Assembly: GCF_900100335.1 (NCBI RefSeq)
Contig: NZ_FNFE01000004.1
Span: forward strand, 310,001-374,000
DNA from: Natronorubrum texcoconense
GTDB lineage: Archaea; Halobacteriota; Halobacteria; Halobacteriales; Natrialbaceae
Length of the DNA stretch: 64,000 bases
Direction of reading: 5' to 3'
Each line of letters opens with the position of its first letter. Within the stretch, counting starts at the first letter, position 1. Below the pieces are notes generated by a model that saw only the letters and a list, made by a program, of their open reading frames with translations, did not search any database and was not told where the DNA came from. Made by a program: the position numbers and the translations under genes. Below are positions 1 through 8,472 of this stretch, piece by piece.

Positions 1-2
1 TC

Positions 3-1139
3 GGCCGCGGCGGACTGGGTGCCGTCCTCGGCGCGAAGAACGTCAAGGCGATCACCTTCGACGGCGACTCGACTCACGAGATCGAGATCCCGCCGGTCCA
101 GATGGAGATCCACGGCGAGGCCGCCCAGGCCGAACATCCGATGAAGGAGTCGGGAACGACCTCCGTCACCGAGTACGCGAACATGGTCGAGGCGCTGCCG
201 ACCCGCTACTTCTCGGAGCTCTCGTTCGAGGGCGCCGCCGGGATCGGCGGCGACGCGGTCGCCGAAAAGAAGTACAAGAAGGGGACCTGTTCGGCGTGCG
301 CGTTCGCCTGCAAACTGCCGACGAAAGACGAGGAGTCGGGGGTCGTCACCGAAGGACCGGAGTACGAGACCGTGATGGCCTTCGGCTCGAACTCGGGGAT
401 CGACGACGTCGTCGACGTGATGAAGTCGAACAAGCTCTGTGACGACCTCGGGCTGGACACGATTTCGGCCGGCGACGCCGTCGCGGCGTACCTCGCCAGC
501 GAGGACGAGTTCGGCAACGCCGATCTCATCCACGAGACGGTCGAGAAAATCGCCTACCGAGAGGGGATCGGCGACACGCTCGCGGAGGGCATCGACGAGT
601 TCCACGACGAACTCGGCGTCGAGAACTGGACCGTCAAGGGGATGGAGTTCCCCGCCCACGACGGCCGCACGCTGAACGGACAGGGACTCGCCTTCGCCAC
701 GTCGAACCGCGGCGCCGACCACATGTACGCCGAGTTCTACCCCTACGAGTACCCGCTCGTCGACGCCGACGACGCCTTCGACAAGGACGGCCTCGAGAAC
801 AAGCCGCCGAAGGTGATCGAACTCGAGAACGTCAACGTCATCAAAGACAGCGGCGTCCTCTGTAAGTTCTCCCGAGACTTCGTGACGCCCGAGCGCCTCG
901 AGACGCTACTGGACGCCGACTACGAGGAACTCCTCGACCTCGGCGGCGAGGTCGTCTCGCTCGAGCGCCACTTCAACAACCAGCGCGGCTTCGACCGCGG
1001 CGACGACGCGCTGCCCTACGAGATCCCCGACTTCGATCAGGGGCTCGCGGAGTACTACGACGAACGCGGCTGGAACGACGACGGCACGGTGCCCGACGAC
1101 CAGTTCGGCGGCGACACTGCCGCACCGGCCGACGACTGA
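3..1139 (+). CDS. Aldehyde:ferredoxin oxidoreductase family, C-terminal part (5' end outside window)
   Basis: The reading frame is open from base 3, so the gene enters from the left and only the C-terminal 378 residues are seen. The first codons read GRGGLGAVLGAKNVKAI, the usual signature of the tungsten/molybdenum aldehyde oxidoreductases. A Cys-x2-Cys-x3-Cys cluster at 288-311 (CSACAFAC) and a later single Cys in GVLCKF near 860 match the four ligands of the family's [4Fe-4S] cluster. Such enzymes oxidise aldehydes to acids with ferredoxin as acceptor in the cytoplasm. The tail is Asp-rich, as in halophiles. The substrate cannot be told. It lies about 3 kb upstream of ethanolamine ammonia-lyase genes, which release acetaldehyde, but a functional link is only a guess. 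Confidence 0.9.
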   Translation, partial: GRGGLGAVLGAKNVKAITFDGDSTHEIEIPPVQMEIHGEAAQAEHPMKESGTTSVTEYANMVEALPTRYFSELSFEGAAGIGGDAVAEKKYKKGTCSACAFACKLPTKDEESGVVTEGPEYETVMAFGSNSGIDDVVDVMKSNKLCDDLGLDTISAGDAVAAYLASEDEFGNADLIHETVEKIAYREGIGDTLAEGIDEFHDELGVENWTVKGMEFPAHDGRTLNGQGLAFATSNRGADHMYAEFYPYEYPLVDADDAFDKDGLENKPPKVIELENVNVIKDSGVLCKFSRDFVTPERLETLLDADYEELLDLGGEVVSLERHFNNQRGFDRGDDALPYEIPDFDQGLAEYYDERGWNDDGTVPDDQFGGDTAAPADD

Positions 1140-1205
1140 TCACGGGACGTCGATACGACGACTCGACTCGGTTATCGATCGACCGGACTCGTTTTTTGCG
1201 CGCGG

Positions 1206-3269
1206 TCATACGCCCAGGAATCCGAACTGGACCAGAAACCAGACGAACGCGAGGCCGAGTCCGGTGAGGACCGTCTGGTGGATCCGAGCGCGTCGCGACC
1301 AGTAACCCCGCTGCCACGCGAGGACCGATCCGATCGCGGTCGCGAGGGCCAACGCACCCACGAGCGGCGGCAGCGCGAGCGCGAACCGAAACGGCGTCGG
1401 TACCGTGGCGAACGCGAACTCGCCGTCGACGCCGAGTCCCCACAGGAACGAGCCGACGAACGCCAGCGAGACGACACAGAGCGCCGTCCCGGGGGCGCGA
1501 GCGAGCCACGGCGGATGCCGCAGTCGGTCGCTGAGTCGCTCGCGGAGCGAGCCTCGAGCGGGGTCGTCGCTGGTGGTACCGAGTTCTTCTTCGCTGGGCT
1601 CGTGGCCCGTTCGCCAGGCCTGCACGCGTCGCCACGTTGCGAATCCGATCCAGCCGAGGACCGATAGCGCGAAGCCGAGGACCGCGACGCCGACGCTGCT
1701 CCCGACGACGAGCGTTCGCTCGTGGGCCGCCACGGGTTCGTAGGCCAGCATCGGCGCGCTGCTCGCGTGGAGTGACTCGACTTCGCCGTCCACGACGTCG
1801 GCGACGAGCACGTCGTGGCCGCCGACCTCGTGGTAGACGTAGGGCTCAGTCTCGACCCACTCCTGTTCGTTGAACCCGAGCGTATCGCTCTCGAGTCGCC
1901 CGTCACCGGTCGCTTCGACGGAGAACCGCATCGCCAGATCGACGACCTGCTCCGGCCCGTCTGTCGGAGCCATCGTGGTCCGATACTCGCCCGCGACCGC
2001 GTCGGCGCGTTCACCCGCTTCGTCGGGGGTGGCCCCCTCGAGGACGTCCGCGTCCGATTCGGGTTCGGGCTGAAGCTCGTAGGCCTCGAGGATCTCGTCG
2101 ACGACGTCGCCGGGCGGGGCCGCGTCGTCGCGCAAATTGTAGCTCACGAAGATGCCCACGTCGTCCTCGGGCGCGAGGACGAGTTTGCTCGCCTCGTGCA
2201 TCGTCCCGCCCGAGTGAGCGAGCAGGTCGGCGTCGGTGGCCCCGTACTCGTAGAAGCCGTACCGCCAGTCGGTGAGTTCGGGGTGGCGCTCGTGATGGGT
2301 GTCGTGCATCGTCGCGACCGTCTCCGGCTCGAGGATTCGGGCGTCGTCGACGGCCCCGTCGTCGAGGTGTGCGCGCATGAACGACGCCATATCGGTCGCC
2401 GTGGCGCTCATCGAGCCGGCCGGTCGCCAGTTGATGTACCAGCGGTCTTCGGACTCGCCGTCGGCCGCGTGCGGGGCCGCGAGTTCGCCGGGGTGATCGT
2501 CGGGAACGGGCTGGGCGAACGTGCTGTGATCCATCTCGAGCGGCCCGAAAACGTCCGACTGGACGTACGCTTCGAAGCTCGTGTCGTACGTTTCTTCGAC
2601 GACGTGGCCGGCGAGCATCGTCCCGTAGTTGGAGTAGCTGGTCGTCTCGCCGGGCGGGCGAACCCGATCCGGCTGGTCCTCGACCAGCGCCGTCTCGAGC
2701 GCGGTCACGTCGTCGCCGTCTTCGACGAGGCCGGGGCTGAGGGCGATGTCAAATCCAGCGGTGTGCGTGCCGAGGTGTCGCAGCGTCACGGGTTCGTCGT
2801 ACGTATCGGGGACCTCGACCTCGGAGTCCTCGAGGTACGCGTTGACGTCTTCGTCGAGGTCCAGTTCGCCGTCCTCGACCGCCTGCATGACGGCGGTCCA
2901 GGTCACGAGTTTGGCGACCGATCCGACCATGAACGCGGTCTCGTTCGCCCGCACTGGGGTGCCCGCCTCGGCGTCGGCCTCGCCGTACCCCTTCGCGAGA
3001 ACGGTCTCGTCGCCCTCGACGACGGAGACGGTTGCGCCGGGGATCTCGTGTTCGGCCCGCCGGTCGGCGATCGCGTCGTCGACGAACGCCTCGAGGTCGT
3101 CGGGGTCGTCGAACACCGGCTCCGCGTCGGACTCGTCGCTCGCGCAGTCCAAAGCGGACGTTTCGGTGCCGTCCGCATCGATCGGTGCGCCCGCGGCGAC
3201 GACCGGTCCCACGGCTCCAGCGACGAGCAGCGAACTCACGACGAGGGCCAGTGCGACGGTCGAACGCAT
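1206..3269 (-). CDS. Secreted serine beta-lactamase-fold (class C / PBP4*-like) hydrolase with C-terminal membrane domain
   Basis: About 687 residues from the ATG at 3269, chosen because it begins directly with a signal peptide (MRSTVALALVVSSLLVAGAV). Upstream in-frame ATGs would add 30-39 Arg-rich residues. The catalytic motifs of the beta-lactamase/penicillin-binding fold are visible: SVAK (S-x-x-K, Ser near residue 117), YSN in YSNYGTMLAG, and HSG in LLAHSGGTMH in place of KTG. The last ~160 residues carry several hydrophobic segments, so the enzyme is probably exported and anchored with its catalytic part outside. Haloarchaea lack murein, so it is more likely an esterase or D-aminopeptidase-like hydrolase than a cell-wall enzyme. 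It converges on the upstream oxidoreductase and is divergent from the regulator at 3465. Confidence 0.85.
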   Translation of the reverse strand: MRSTVALALVVSSLLVAGAVGPVVAAGAPIDADGTETSALDCASDESDAEPVFDDPDDLEAFVDDAIADRRAEHEIPGATVSVVEGDETVLAKGYGEADAEAGTPVRANETAFMVGSVAKLVTWTAVMQAVEDGELDLDEDVNAYLEDSEVEVPDTYDEPVTLRHLGTHTAGFDIALSPGLVEDGDDVTALETALVEDQPDRVRPPGETTSYSNYGTMLAGHVVEETYDTSFEAYVQSDVFGPLEMDHSTFAQPVPDDHPGELAAPHAADGESEDRWYINWRPAGSMSATATDMASFMRAHLDDGAVDDARILEPETVATMHDTHHERHPELTDWRYGFYEYGATDADLLAHSGGTMHEASKLVLAPEDDVGIFVSYNLRDDAAPPGDVVDEILEAYELQPEPESDADVLEGATPDEAGERADAVAGEYRTTMAPTDGPEQVVDLAMRFSVEATGDGRLESDTLGFNEQEWVETEPYVYHEVGGHDVLVADVVDGEVESLHASSAPMLAYEPVAAHERTLVVGSSVGVAVLGFALSVLGWIGFATWRRVQAWRTGHEPSEEELGTTSDDPARGSLRERLSDRLRHPPWLARAPGTALCVVSLAFVGSFLWGLGVDGEFAFATVPTPFRFALALPPLVGALALATAIGSVLAWQRGYWSRRARIHQTVLTGLGLAFVWFLVQFGFLGV

Positions 3270-3430
3270 CGCTCGTCCGGGCGAATCGCGTTCGAGCCGA
3301 GTGCGCCGTCCTCGCGAGTCGAGTACTGCGCGAACCGAAGCGTGCGGTGAACCCTCCATCTCGTGTGTTTCCTCGCGGACCGGCACAATAGCGCCTCGAG
3401 CACGGCTTCAGGGGGTGAAGTCGTCGTCAC

Positions 3431-3440
3431 GATTATATAT
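3431..3440 (+). promoter_or_regulatory. TATA box of the regulator at 3465
   Basis: An isolated AT run (GATTATATAT) in GC-rich DNA is centred about 28 bases before the GTG at 3465. That is the spacing expected for an archaeal TATA box driving a leaderless transcript, and it supports this GTG as the start. Confidence 0.6.
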
Positions 3441-3464
3441 CCGCTCCCCCTGTGCGTTGCTACC

Positions 3465-3809
3465 GTGAGTGAGGATCGGCCACTCGAGGAGCTCGCGGCG
3501 CTGCTGGAAGACGAGACGGCTCGTCGCATCCTCACCGAGATCTACCGGGAGCCCGCGTCAGCGAGCGCACTGAGCGGGCGATGTGGCGCCTCGAAACCGA
3601 CGGTCTACCGTCGACTCGAGGATATGCGACGCTGCGACCTGCTGGTCGAGCGGACGCGCCTGGATACGGACCGCGGCCACCATCACACGGTGTACGCGAC
3701 CAACCTCGAACGGATCGTCGTCGAGATCGGTGACGACGGCATCGACTTCCAGGTCGACCGCCGAGAACCCATGGCCGACAGATTCACCCGCCTGATCGGG
3801 GAGATGTGA
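3465..3809 (+). CDS. Winged-helix (ArsR-like) transcriptional regulator, paired with a small membrane protein
   Basis: A 114-residue cytoplasmic DNA-binding protein. The N-terminal half (LLEDETARRILTEIY, then SKPTVYRRLEDM as recognition helix) reads as a winged helix; the second half (GHHHTVYATNLE, FTRLI) is shared with the paralog at 34598. I start at GTG 3465 because of the TATA box 28 bases upstream; longer in-frame starts give an unrelated N-terminus. It is followed after one base by a small membrane protein, and 430 bases on by eutBCA in the same direction, so it could control that operon, itself, or both. No effector-binding cysteines or histidine cluster other than the GHHH stretch is evident. 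Confidence 0.85.
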   Translation: MSEDRPLEELAALLEDETARRILTEIYREPASASALSGRCGASKPTVYRRLEDMRRCDLLVERTRLDTDRGHHHTVYATNLERIVVEIGDDGIDFQVDRREPMADRFTRLIGEM

Positions 3810-3810
3810 G

Positions 3811-4143
3811 ATGCTCGAAACACCACTACAAGTCAGCGAGGCGTTGGATCCGAATCAGTTCGAGGCGGCCATGTTGGCGATCAACGTCCTGAAAGCGTTC
3901 GTCGGGCTGGGGATCGCGTACATCGCGTATCGAGGGTATCAGCGCAACGAGAGTCGGCCGATGCTGTACCTCTCGCTCGGGTTCGTCCTCGTCCTCGGCG
4001 TCCCGTTCGCGCTCTTCCTCGTGGGGCTTCCGCTCGTCGCGGTCGTCGGCCCGCCGTCGATCGCGGAACAGGGGGTCGTCGTCGCCTCGGAACTCAGCCA
4101 ACTGATCGGCCTGTTCGTCATCGTCTACGCGCTTCGGCTGTAA
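3811..4143 (+). CDS. Small three-helix membrane protein (DUF7521-like)
   Basis: 110 residues with three hydrophobic stretches (around residues 21-43, 50-75 and 85-108) and a conserved YRGYQRNESRP loop after the first helix. The same loop is seen in two proteins at 34951 and 35391 that also follow a winged-helix regulator. From memory this is the haloarchaeal family annotated DUF7521; its function is unknown. Start and stop are separated from the regulator by one base, implying translational coupling. A plausible but unproven role is a membrane partner that senses a signal and tethers or modulates the regulator. Confidence 0.8.
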   Translation: MLETPLQVSEALDPNQFEAAMLAINVLKAFVGLGIAYIAYRGYQRNESRPMLYLSLGFVLVLGVPFALFLVGLPLVAVVGPPSIAEQGVVVASELSQLIGLFVIVYALRL

Positions 4144-4176
4144 GCGAACAACTGCGAATTCAGTAGTGCAACCGCC

Positions 4177-4213
4177 GTTTGGGACTTACTACCAAACTGT
4201 GAAGGCGTTTCAC
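4177..4213 (+). promoter_or_regulatory. Two adjacent inverted repeats upstream of eutB (candidate operators)
   Basis: GTTTGG (4177-4182) pairs with CCAAAC (4192-4197), and GTGAA (4199-4203) pairs with TTCAC (4209-4213). Both are perfect and lie side by side, ending 23 bases before the eutB ATG. They could be binding sites for a dimeric regulator. No clear TATA box is seen in the same 93-base gap, so the exact promoter is uncertain. Confidence 0.4.
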
Positions 4214-4236
4214 GATGTACTGGCGATCAGTCTGCC

Positions 4237-5598
4237 ATGTCTATCCAAACCACGAACGCCTCGGCCGGCGATCGGTTCGACTCCGTCGTCGAGGTTCTCG
4301 CGAAGGCGAACGAGCCGAAGACGGGCGACGAACTGGCCGGAATCGCCGCCGAGTCGGACGCCGAACGGGTCGCCGCCAAACGGGCGCTGGCCGGGATGCG
4401 CCTCGAGACGCTTCGTGAGAACCCGGTCGTCCCGTCCGAGGAGGACGAGGTAACACAAGTCATTCAGGATGCCGTCCGAGAGCCGATTTACGACGAGATC
4501 AAAGACTGGACCGTCGCCGACCTCCGGGAGTACCTCGTCGCCAGCGAGACGGGCGATCACGAGATCGCGGCGATCCGACCCGGACTCACCAGCGAGATGA
4601 TCGCGGCGGTGACGAAGCTCATGTCGAACATGGACCTCGTGCTCGTCACCTCGAAGATGGAAATCACGGCCCGCTGCAACACCACCGTCGGCGAGGACGG
4701 CACCCTCTCGTTTCGACTCCAGCCCAACGACCCCGCGGACGATATCGACAACATCATCGACGCGACGCGGGAGGGATTGGCCTACGGCGCCGGCGACGCC
4801 GTGATCGGCGTCAACCCGGTCACGGACACCGTCGAAACGACGACGCGGATCCTCGAGGCGACCCACGACTTCATCGAGGAGTGGGACGTCCCCACGCAGA
4901 ACTGCTGTCTCTCCCACGTGACGACCCAGATGGACGCGATTCGAGAGGGTGCGCCGGCCGACCTCGTCTTCCAGAGCCTCGCCGGCACCGAGACGGGCAA
5001 CGACGAGTTCGGAGTCGACGTCGACCTGCTCGACGAGGCGTACGACCTCGCCCAACGTCGCTGTACCTCGTCGGGACCGAACGTCATGTACTTCGAGACC
5101 GGACAGGGCGCCGAACTGTCCGGCGACGCCCACCACGGCGTCGATCAGCTGACACTCGAGGCTCGCTGCTACGGCCTCGCGAAGCGCTACGACCCGTTCC
5201 TCGTCAACACCGTCGTCGGCTTCATCGGTCCCGAGTACCTCTACGACGGCCAGCAGGTCATCCGCGCGGGGTTGGAGGACGTGTTCATGGGCCAACTGCA
5301 CGGCATCTCGATGGGGATCGACGCCTGCTACACGAACCACATTCAGGCCGACCAGAACGACATCGAGAATCTCGCCGTCCTGCTCGCCGCGGCGGGGACG
5401 AACTACTTCATCACGGTCCCGATGGGCGACGACGTAATGCTCAACTACCAGTCGAACAGCTACCACGACGCCGCCGCGCTGTGGGAGATTTTCGATCTCG
5501 AGCCGACGGCTCCGTTCCGGGAGTGGCTCGTCGACGTTGGGCTCTGGGAGAACGGACGACTGACCGACCGCGCGGGCGATCCGACCATCTTCACGTAA
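4237..5598 (+). CDS. eutB: Ethanolamine ammonia-lyase large subunit
   Basis: 453 residues, close to the usual EutB length. Family-specific stretches are present, including FQSLAGTETGNDEFGVD, the CCLSHVTTQ region, and the GMGIDACYTNHIQADQND-type segment near residues 365-380. EutB forms the active-site barrel that, with adenosylcobalamin bound between it and EutC, converts ethanolamine to acetaldehyde and ammonia. The substrate-contacting acidic and Asn residues could not be numbered without an alignment. eutC begins two bases after the stop and eutA follows, so this is an operon. No microcompartment shell genes occur in the window, so the enzyme probably works free in the cytoplasm. Confidence 0.95.
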   Translation: MSIQTTNASAGDRFDSVVEVLAKANEPKTGDELAGIAAESDAERVAAKRALAGMRLETLRENPVVPSEEDEVTQVIQDAVREPIYDEIKDWTVADLREYLVASETGDHEIAAIRPGLTSEMIAAVTKLMSNMDLVLVTSKMEITARCNTTVGEDGTLSFRLQPNDPADDIDNIIDATREGLAYGAGDAVIGVNPVTDTVETTTRILEATHDFIEEWDVPTQNCCLSHVTTQMDAIREGAPADLVFQSLAGTETGNDEFGVDVDLLDEAYDLAQRRCTSSGPNVMYFETGQGAELSGDAHHGVDQLTLEARCYGLAKRYDPFLVNTVVGFIGPEYLYDGQQVIRAGLEDVFMGQLHGISMGIDACYTNHIQADQNDIENLAVLLAAAGTNYFITVPMGDDVMLNYQSNSYHDAAALWEIFDLEPTAPFREWLVDVGLWENGRLTDRAGDPTIFT

Positions 5599-5600
5599 CC

Positions 5601-6389
5601 ATGGCTTCCGATTCAAATCGCACTCACGACGCCGATTCGACCGGCAAATCCGGGCAGGTAGACGACCGACGCGACGAAGCGCTCCGGCGCATCGTCGACC
5701 GAACCCCCACGCGGCTGGGCGTCGGCCGCGCCGGGCCGCGACCGACGACGGCGTCGCTCCTCGAGCTCCGCGCGGATCACGGGCTCGCTCGCGACGCCGT
5801 TCACTCGCGGGTCGACGAGACTCTCGTCGACGACCTCGAATTAGTAAAACTACGAACGCAGGTCGCGGACACGGACCAGTACCTGGCCCGTCCGGACCTC
5901 GGCCGGGAACTCGCCGACGAGAGCTTGGAGACGCTGCGAGCGGAGTGTGCACACGCCCCCGATGTCCAAATCATCGTCAGCGACGGGCTCTCCTCGACGG
6001 CCGTCGAGGCGAACGTCCCGGAGCTATTAGCGGTCCTGCGAGACGGCCTCGCCGACCGCGATATCGACGTCGGCACGCCGGTTTTCGTCGAGTACGGCCG
6101 CGTCGACGTGATGGACGCGATCGGCGAGGAACTCGAGGCCGACTGCTGCGTGAATCTCGTGGGGGAACGCCCCGGTCTCAGAACCGCCGAGAGCCTGAGC
6201 GCGTACCTCGTCTACGGGCCCGAGCGCGGCCTCCCGACGGCGAAGAAGTCGGTTATTTCGAACATCCACGACGGCGGGCTGCCGCCGGTCGAAGCCGGCG
6301 CCGAACTCGTCGACCTGGTAGCCGAGATGCTCGAGCGGGAGGCCAGCGGCATCGACCTCCGCGACGACGACCGTGAGTTCACGACGTAG
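5601..6389 (+). CDS. eutC: Ethanolamine ammonia-lyase small subunit
   Basis: 262 residues from the ATG two bases after the eutB stop. Family markers include RVGRAGPRP-like sequence near residue 35 (GVGRAGPRPTTASLLELRADH), VSDGLSSTAVEAN in the middle, and GERPGLRTAESLSAYLVYGP near residue 190, which in characterised EutC contributes to the cobalamin site. It assembles with EutB to form the (EutB-EutC)6 enzyme that binds B12 at the subunit interface. The first ~30 residues are an acidic, Ser-rich extension with no obvious targeting function. It is followed 14 bases later by eutA. Confidence 0.95.
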   Translation: MASDSNRTHDADSTGKSGQVDDRRDEALRRIVDRTPTRLGVGRAGPRPTTASLLELRADHGLARDAVHSRVDETLVDDLELVKLRTQVADTDQYLARPDLGRELADESLETLRAECAHAPDVQIIVSDGLSSTAVEANVPELLAVLRDGLADRDIDVGTPVFVEYGRVDVMDAIGEELEADCCVNLVGERPGLRTAESLSAYLVYGPERGLPTAKKSVISNIHDGGLPPVEAGAELVDLVAEMLEREASGIDLRDDDREFTT

Positions 6390-6403
6390 CGGGGGCGGTC
6401 GCC

Positions 6404-7873
6404 GTGGCTGACGCCCGGCGAACGCTCACCAGCATCGGCGTCGACGTGGGGACGACTACGACGCACGCGATCGTCAGCCGACTGCGGGTCGAGACGCCGC
6501 CGGGCGGCGCTGCCAGTCCCAAAATCACGGATCGAGAGATCGTCCATCGGGGGACGGTTCGCGAAACCCCGCTGCTCGATTCGGAGACCATCGACGTCGA
6601 TCGCGTCGCCGCGTTCGTCGACCGCGAACTCGAGGCCACGGGCGTGACCGCCGACGAGATCGACACCGGCGCGGTCATCGTCACCGGCGAGACCGCCCGC
6701 CGGGCGAACGCCGAACCGCTCGTTCATCGATTGGCCGCCGACAGCGGCCAGTTCGTCGCCGCGGTGGCCGGCGCATCGCTCGAGGCCGTCCTCGCGGGTC
6801 GGGGCTCCGGCGCGGCGACCCGCGCCGCCGAGGCCGGCGGACTGGTCGCCAACGTCGACGTCGGCGGCGGGACGACGAACGTCGCGATCTTCGACGGGCG
6901 CGACTCCGCGAGGGATAGGACCGGACCCGGAAGCGACGGCGTCGCGGTCAGGGAGACTCGCTGTCTCGATGTCGGCGGTCGGCTCGTCACGTTCGACGAC
7001 CGGCGACGCGTCATCTCCGTCTCGCCGCCCGCTCGGACGCTCGTCGAGGCGCTCGAGTTGCCGATTGCGAGAGGTGAGTCACCGCCTGCGGACGCGCTGG
7101 ACGACCTCGCGGCCGCGATGGCCGACCGGATCGTCGATCTGTGCGCGGGACCGCCGTTCGACGACCTCACCCGCGCCCTCGCGATCGGTCCTCTTCCGGA
7201 CGAGTCACTCGAGTTCGACGGCGTCGTCTTTAGCGGCGGCGTCGGTCGGCTCGTCGCCTCGCCGCCGGACGATCCGTTTGCCTACGGTGATCTCGGCGGT
7301 TCGCTGGCCGCTGCGCTCGCAGACCACGCGGTCGTTCGATCGTGGCCGGTGCTCGAGCCCGCGGAGGACATCCGGGCGACCGTCGTCGGCGCCGGAACGG
7401 AGACGACGACGCTCAGCGGCCGGACCGTTTCGCTCGAGCCGTCGACGCTCCCCCTTCGAAACGTGCCGGTCGCGGCGGTTCCGGACGTTTCCAACTGTTC
7501 GGATGCGGCGCTCGAGGGGCGCTTCGAGGCGGGCGTCTCGCGGCTCCTCGAGCGCCACGATCCCGACGAGGTCGACGCGGTCGCGCTCTCGATCGACGAC
7601 GTCGGGCCGCTCGCGTACGACCGGCTGCGAGCGGTCGGCGACGCGCTCGTGCCCGCGCTCGAGTCTCTTTCGCCGTCGCTCCCGATGGTCGTCGTCACCC
7701 GACAGAACTGCGCGAAGGTGCTCGGGCAGGTGCTCCGCAGACGAACGGATCGACCCCTCCTCGTTCTCGACGAACTCGTCGTCGGCGACGGCGACTACCT
7801 CGACGTCGGCGAACCGATGCCGGGCGGCGAGAGCGTCCCCGTCGTGGTGAAGACGTTGGCGTTCGGCGAGTGA
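6404..7873 (+). CDS. eutA: Ethanolamine ammonia-lyase reactivating factor
   Basis: 489 residues starting at a GTG 14 bases after eutC. The fold is Hsp70/actin-like: a first phosphate motif GVDVGTTTTHAIV near residue 12 and a second, NVDVGGGTTNVAIFD, near residue 150. EutA uses ATP to pull damaged cobalamin out of ethanolamine ammonia-lyase so a fresh cofactor can bind. Its presence as the third gene shows that the lyase is likely functional in vivo and turns over enough to suffer suicide inactivation. No eutT or cobalamin-synthesis gene is near. A converging gene for a small membrane protein begins about 40 bases downstream. Confidence 0.93.
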   Translation: MADARRTLTSIGVDVGTTTTHAIVSRLRVETPPGGAASPKITDREIVHRGTVRETPLLDSETIDVDRVAAFVDRELEATGVTADEIDTGAVIVTGETARRANAEPLVHRLAADSGQFVAAVAGASLEAVLAGRGSGAATRAAEAGGLVANVDVGGGTTNVAIFDGRDSARDRTGPGSDGVAVRETRCLDVGGRLVTFDDRRRVISVSPPARTLVEALELPIARGESPPADALDDLAAAMADRIVDLCAGPPFDDLTRALAIGPLPDESLEFDGVVFSGGVGRLVASPPDDPFAYGDLGGSLAAALADHAVVRSWPVLEPAEDIRATVVGAGTETTTLSGRTVSLEPSTLPLRNVPVAAVPDVSNCSDAALEGRFEAGVSRLLERHDPDEVDAVALSIDDVGPLAYDRLRAVGDALVPALESLSPSLPMVVVTRQNCAKVLGQVLRRRTDRPLLVLDELVVGDGDYLDVGEPMPGGESVPVVVKTLAFGE

Positions 7874-7916
7874 CGTCGGGCTTCGTCCTCCTGCTGGACG
7901 TACAGTTAAGCGAGCG

Positions 7917-8342
7917 CTACCGACTCTCGCGCGCTTCGTCGCCGTCGTCTCGGTTGCCCCAGTCACCCTCGCGACCGCCCCACTCCTCGTTCGACTCGTT
8001 TCGGTCGTTCGGTCCCTCCCAGTCGTCAGTGCCGTCCCAGTCGGCGTCGTCGGGGTCCGGCCGGTCGTCGCCGCGAGACCGCAGCGGCGCGTCGTCGGCT
8101 CTCGAGGGGTGGATGTTGAAGTTGTGCCCACGGTAGGGGTCCTCTTCGGGCTTGTAGTCGAGTTCGCTGCGCTCGAAGAGGTAGATGAAGAAGCCGAAGA
8201 TGGGGATGCAGAACGTGATCGCGGCCCACTTCTTCGGGGGCTCGAGACCGACCTTCCCCGCGTCGTAGTAGGCGAACGCCGTGAGGGCGAGATGCCAGGC
8301 GAGCGGGATGCCGACGATCGCCGCCAGCAACAGGGTACTCAT
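7917..8342 (-). CDS. Small membrane protein with long acidic cytoplasmic tail
   Basis: About 141 residues from ATG 8342 (a GTG two codons upstream is possible). Two hydrophobic segments at roughly residues 3-25 and 39-57 (ITFCIPIFGFFIYLFERSEL) recall the short phospholipase-D-type N-terminal membrane motif. The rest is an unstructured Asp/Arg/Gly/Trp-rich tail with repeats of DW and DG. I do not recognise a function. It converges with eutA, and its own promoter side faces the toxin-antitoxin pair on the same strand. Confidence 0.7.
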   Translation of the reverse strand: MSTLLLAAIVGIPLAWHLALTAFAYYDAGKVGLEPPKKWAAITFCIPIFGFFIYLFERSELDYKPEEDPYRGHNFNIHPSRADDAPLRSRGDDRPDPDDADWDGTDDWEGPNDRNESNEEWGGREGDWGNRDDGDEARESR

Positions 8343-8472
8343 ACGCACACTTCGGGTTCTGACTATCTAAACTCCCGGCCAAACTGGGGACTCGGGCCCG
8401 GTTCGTCGTGGGGACTCGAGTCGCCGTTTCAGTAGCTGCTAAGATGGATTCGTTCTGTAGAACGCTGATGAA

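Noticed and set aside
1815-3350. Long open frame (511 codons) opposite the beta-lactamase-like gene
   Set aside because: It is antisense to a gene with clear catalytic motifs, has Arg/Val-rich composition typical of reverse-strand reading in GC-rich DNA, and shows no domain.
4210-5952. 580-codon minus-strand frame across eutB and eutC
   Set aside because: The plus strand encodes EutB and EutC without doubt; this frame is an antisense artefact.
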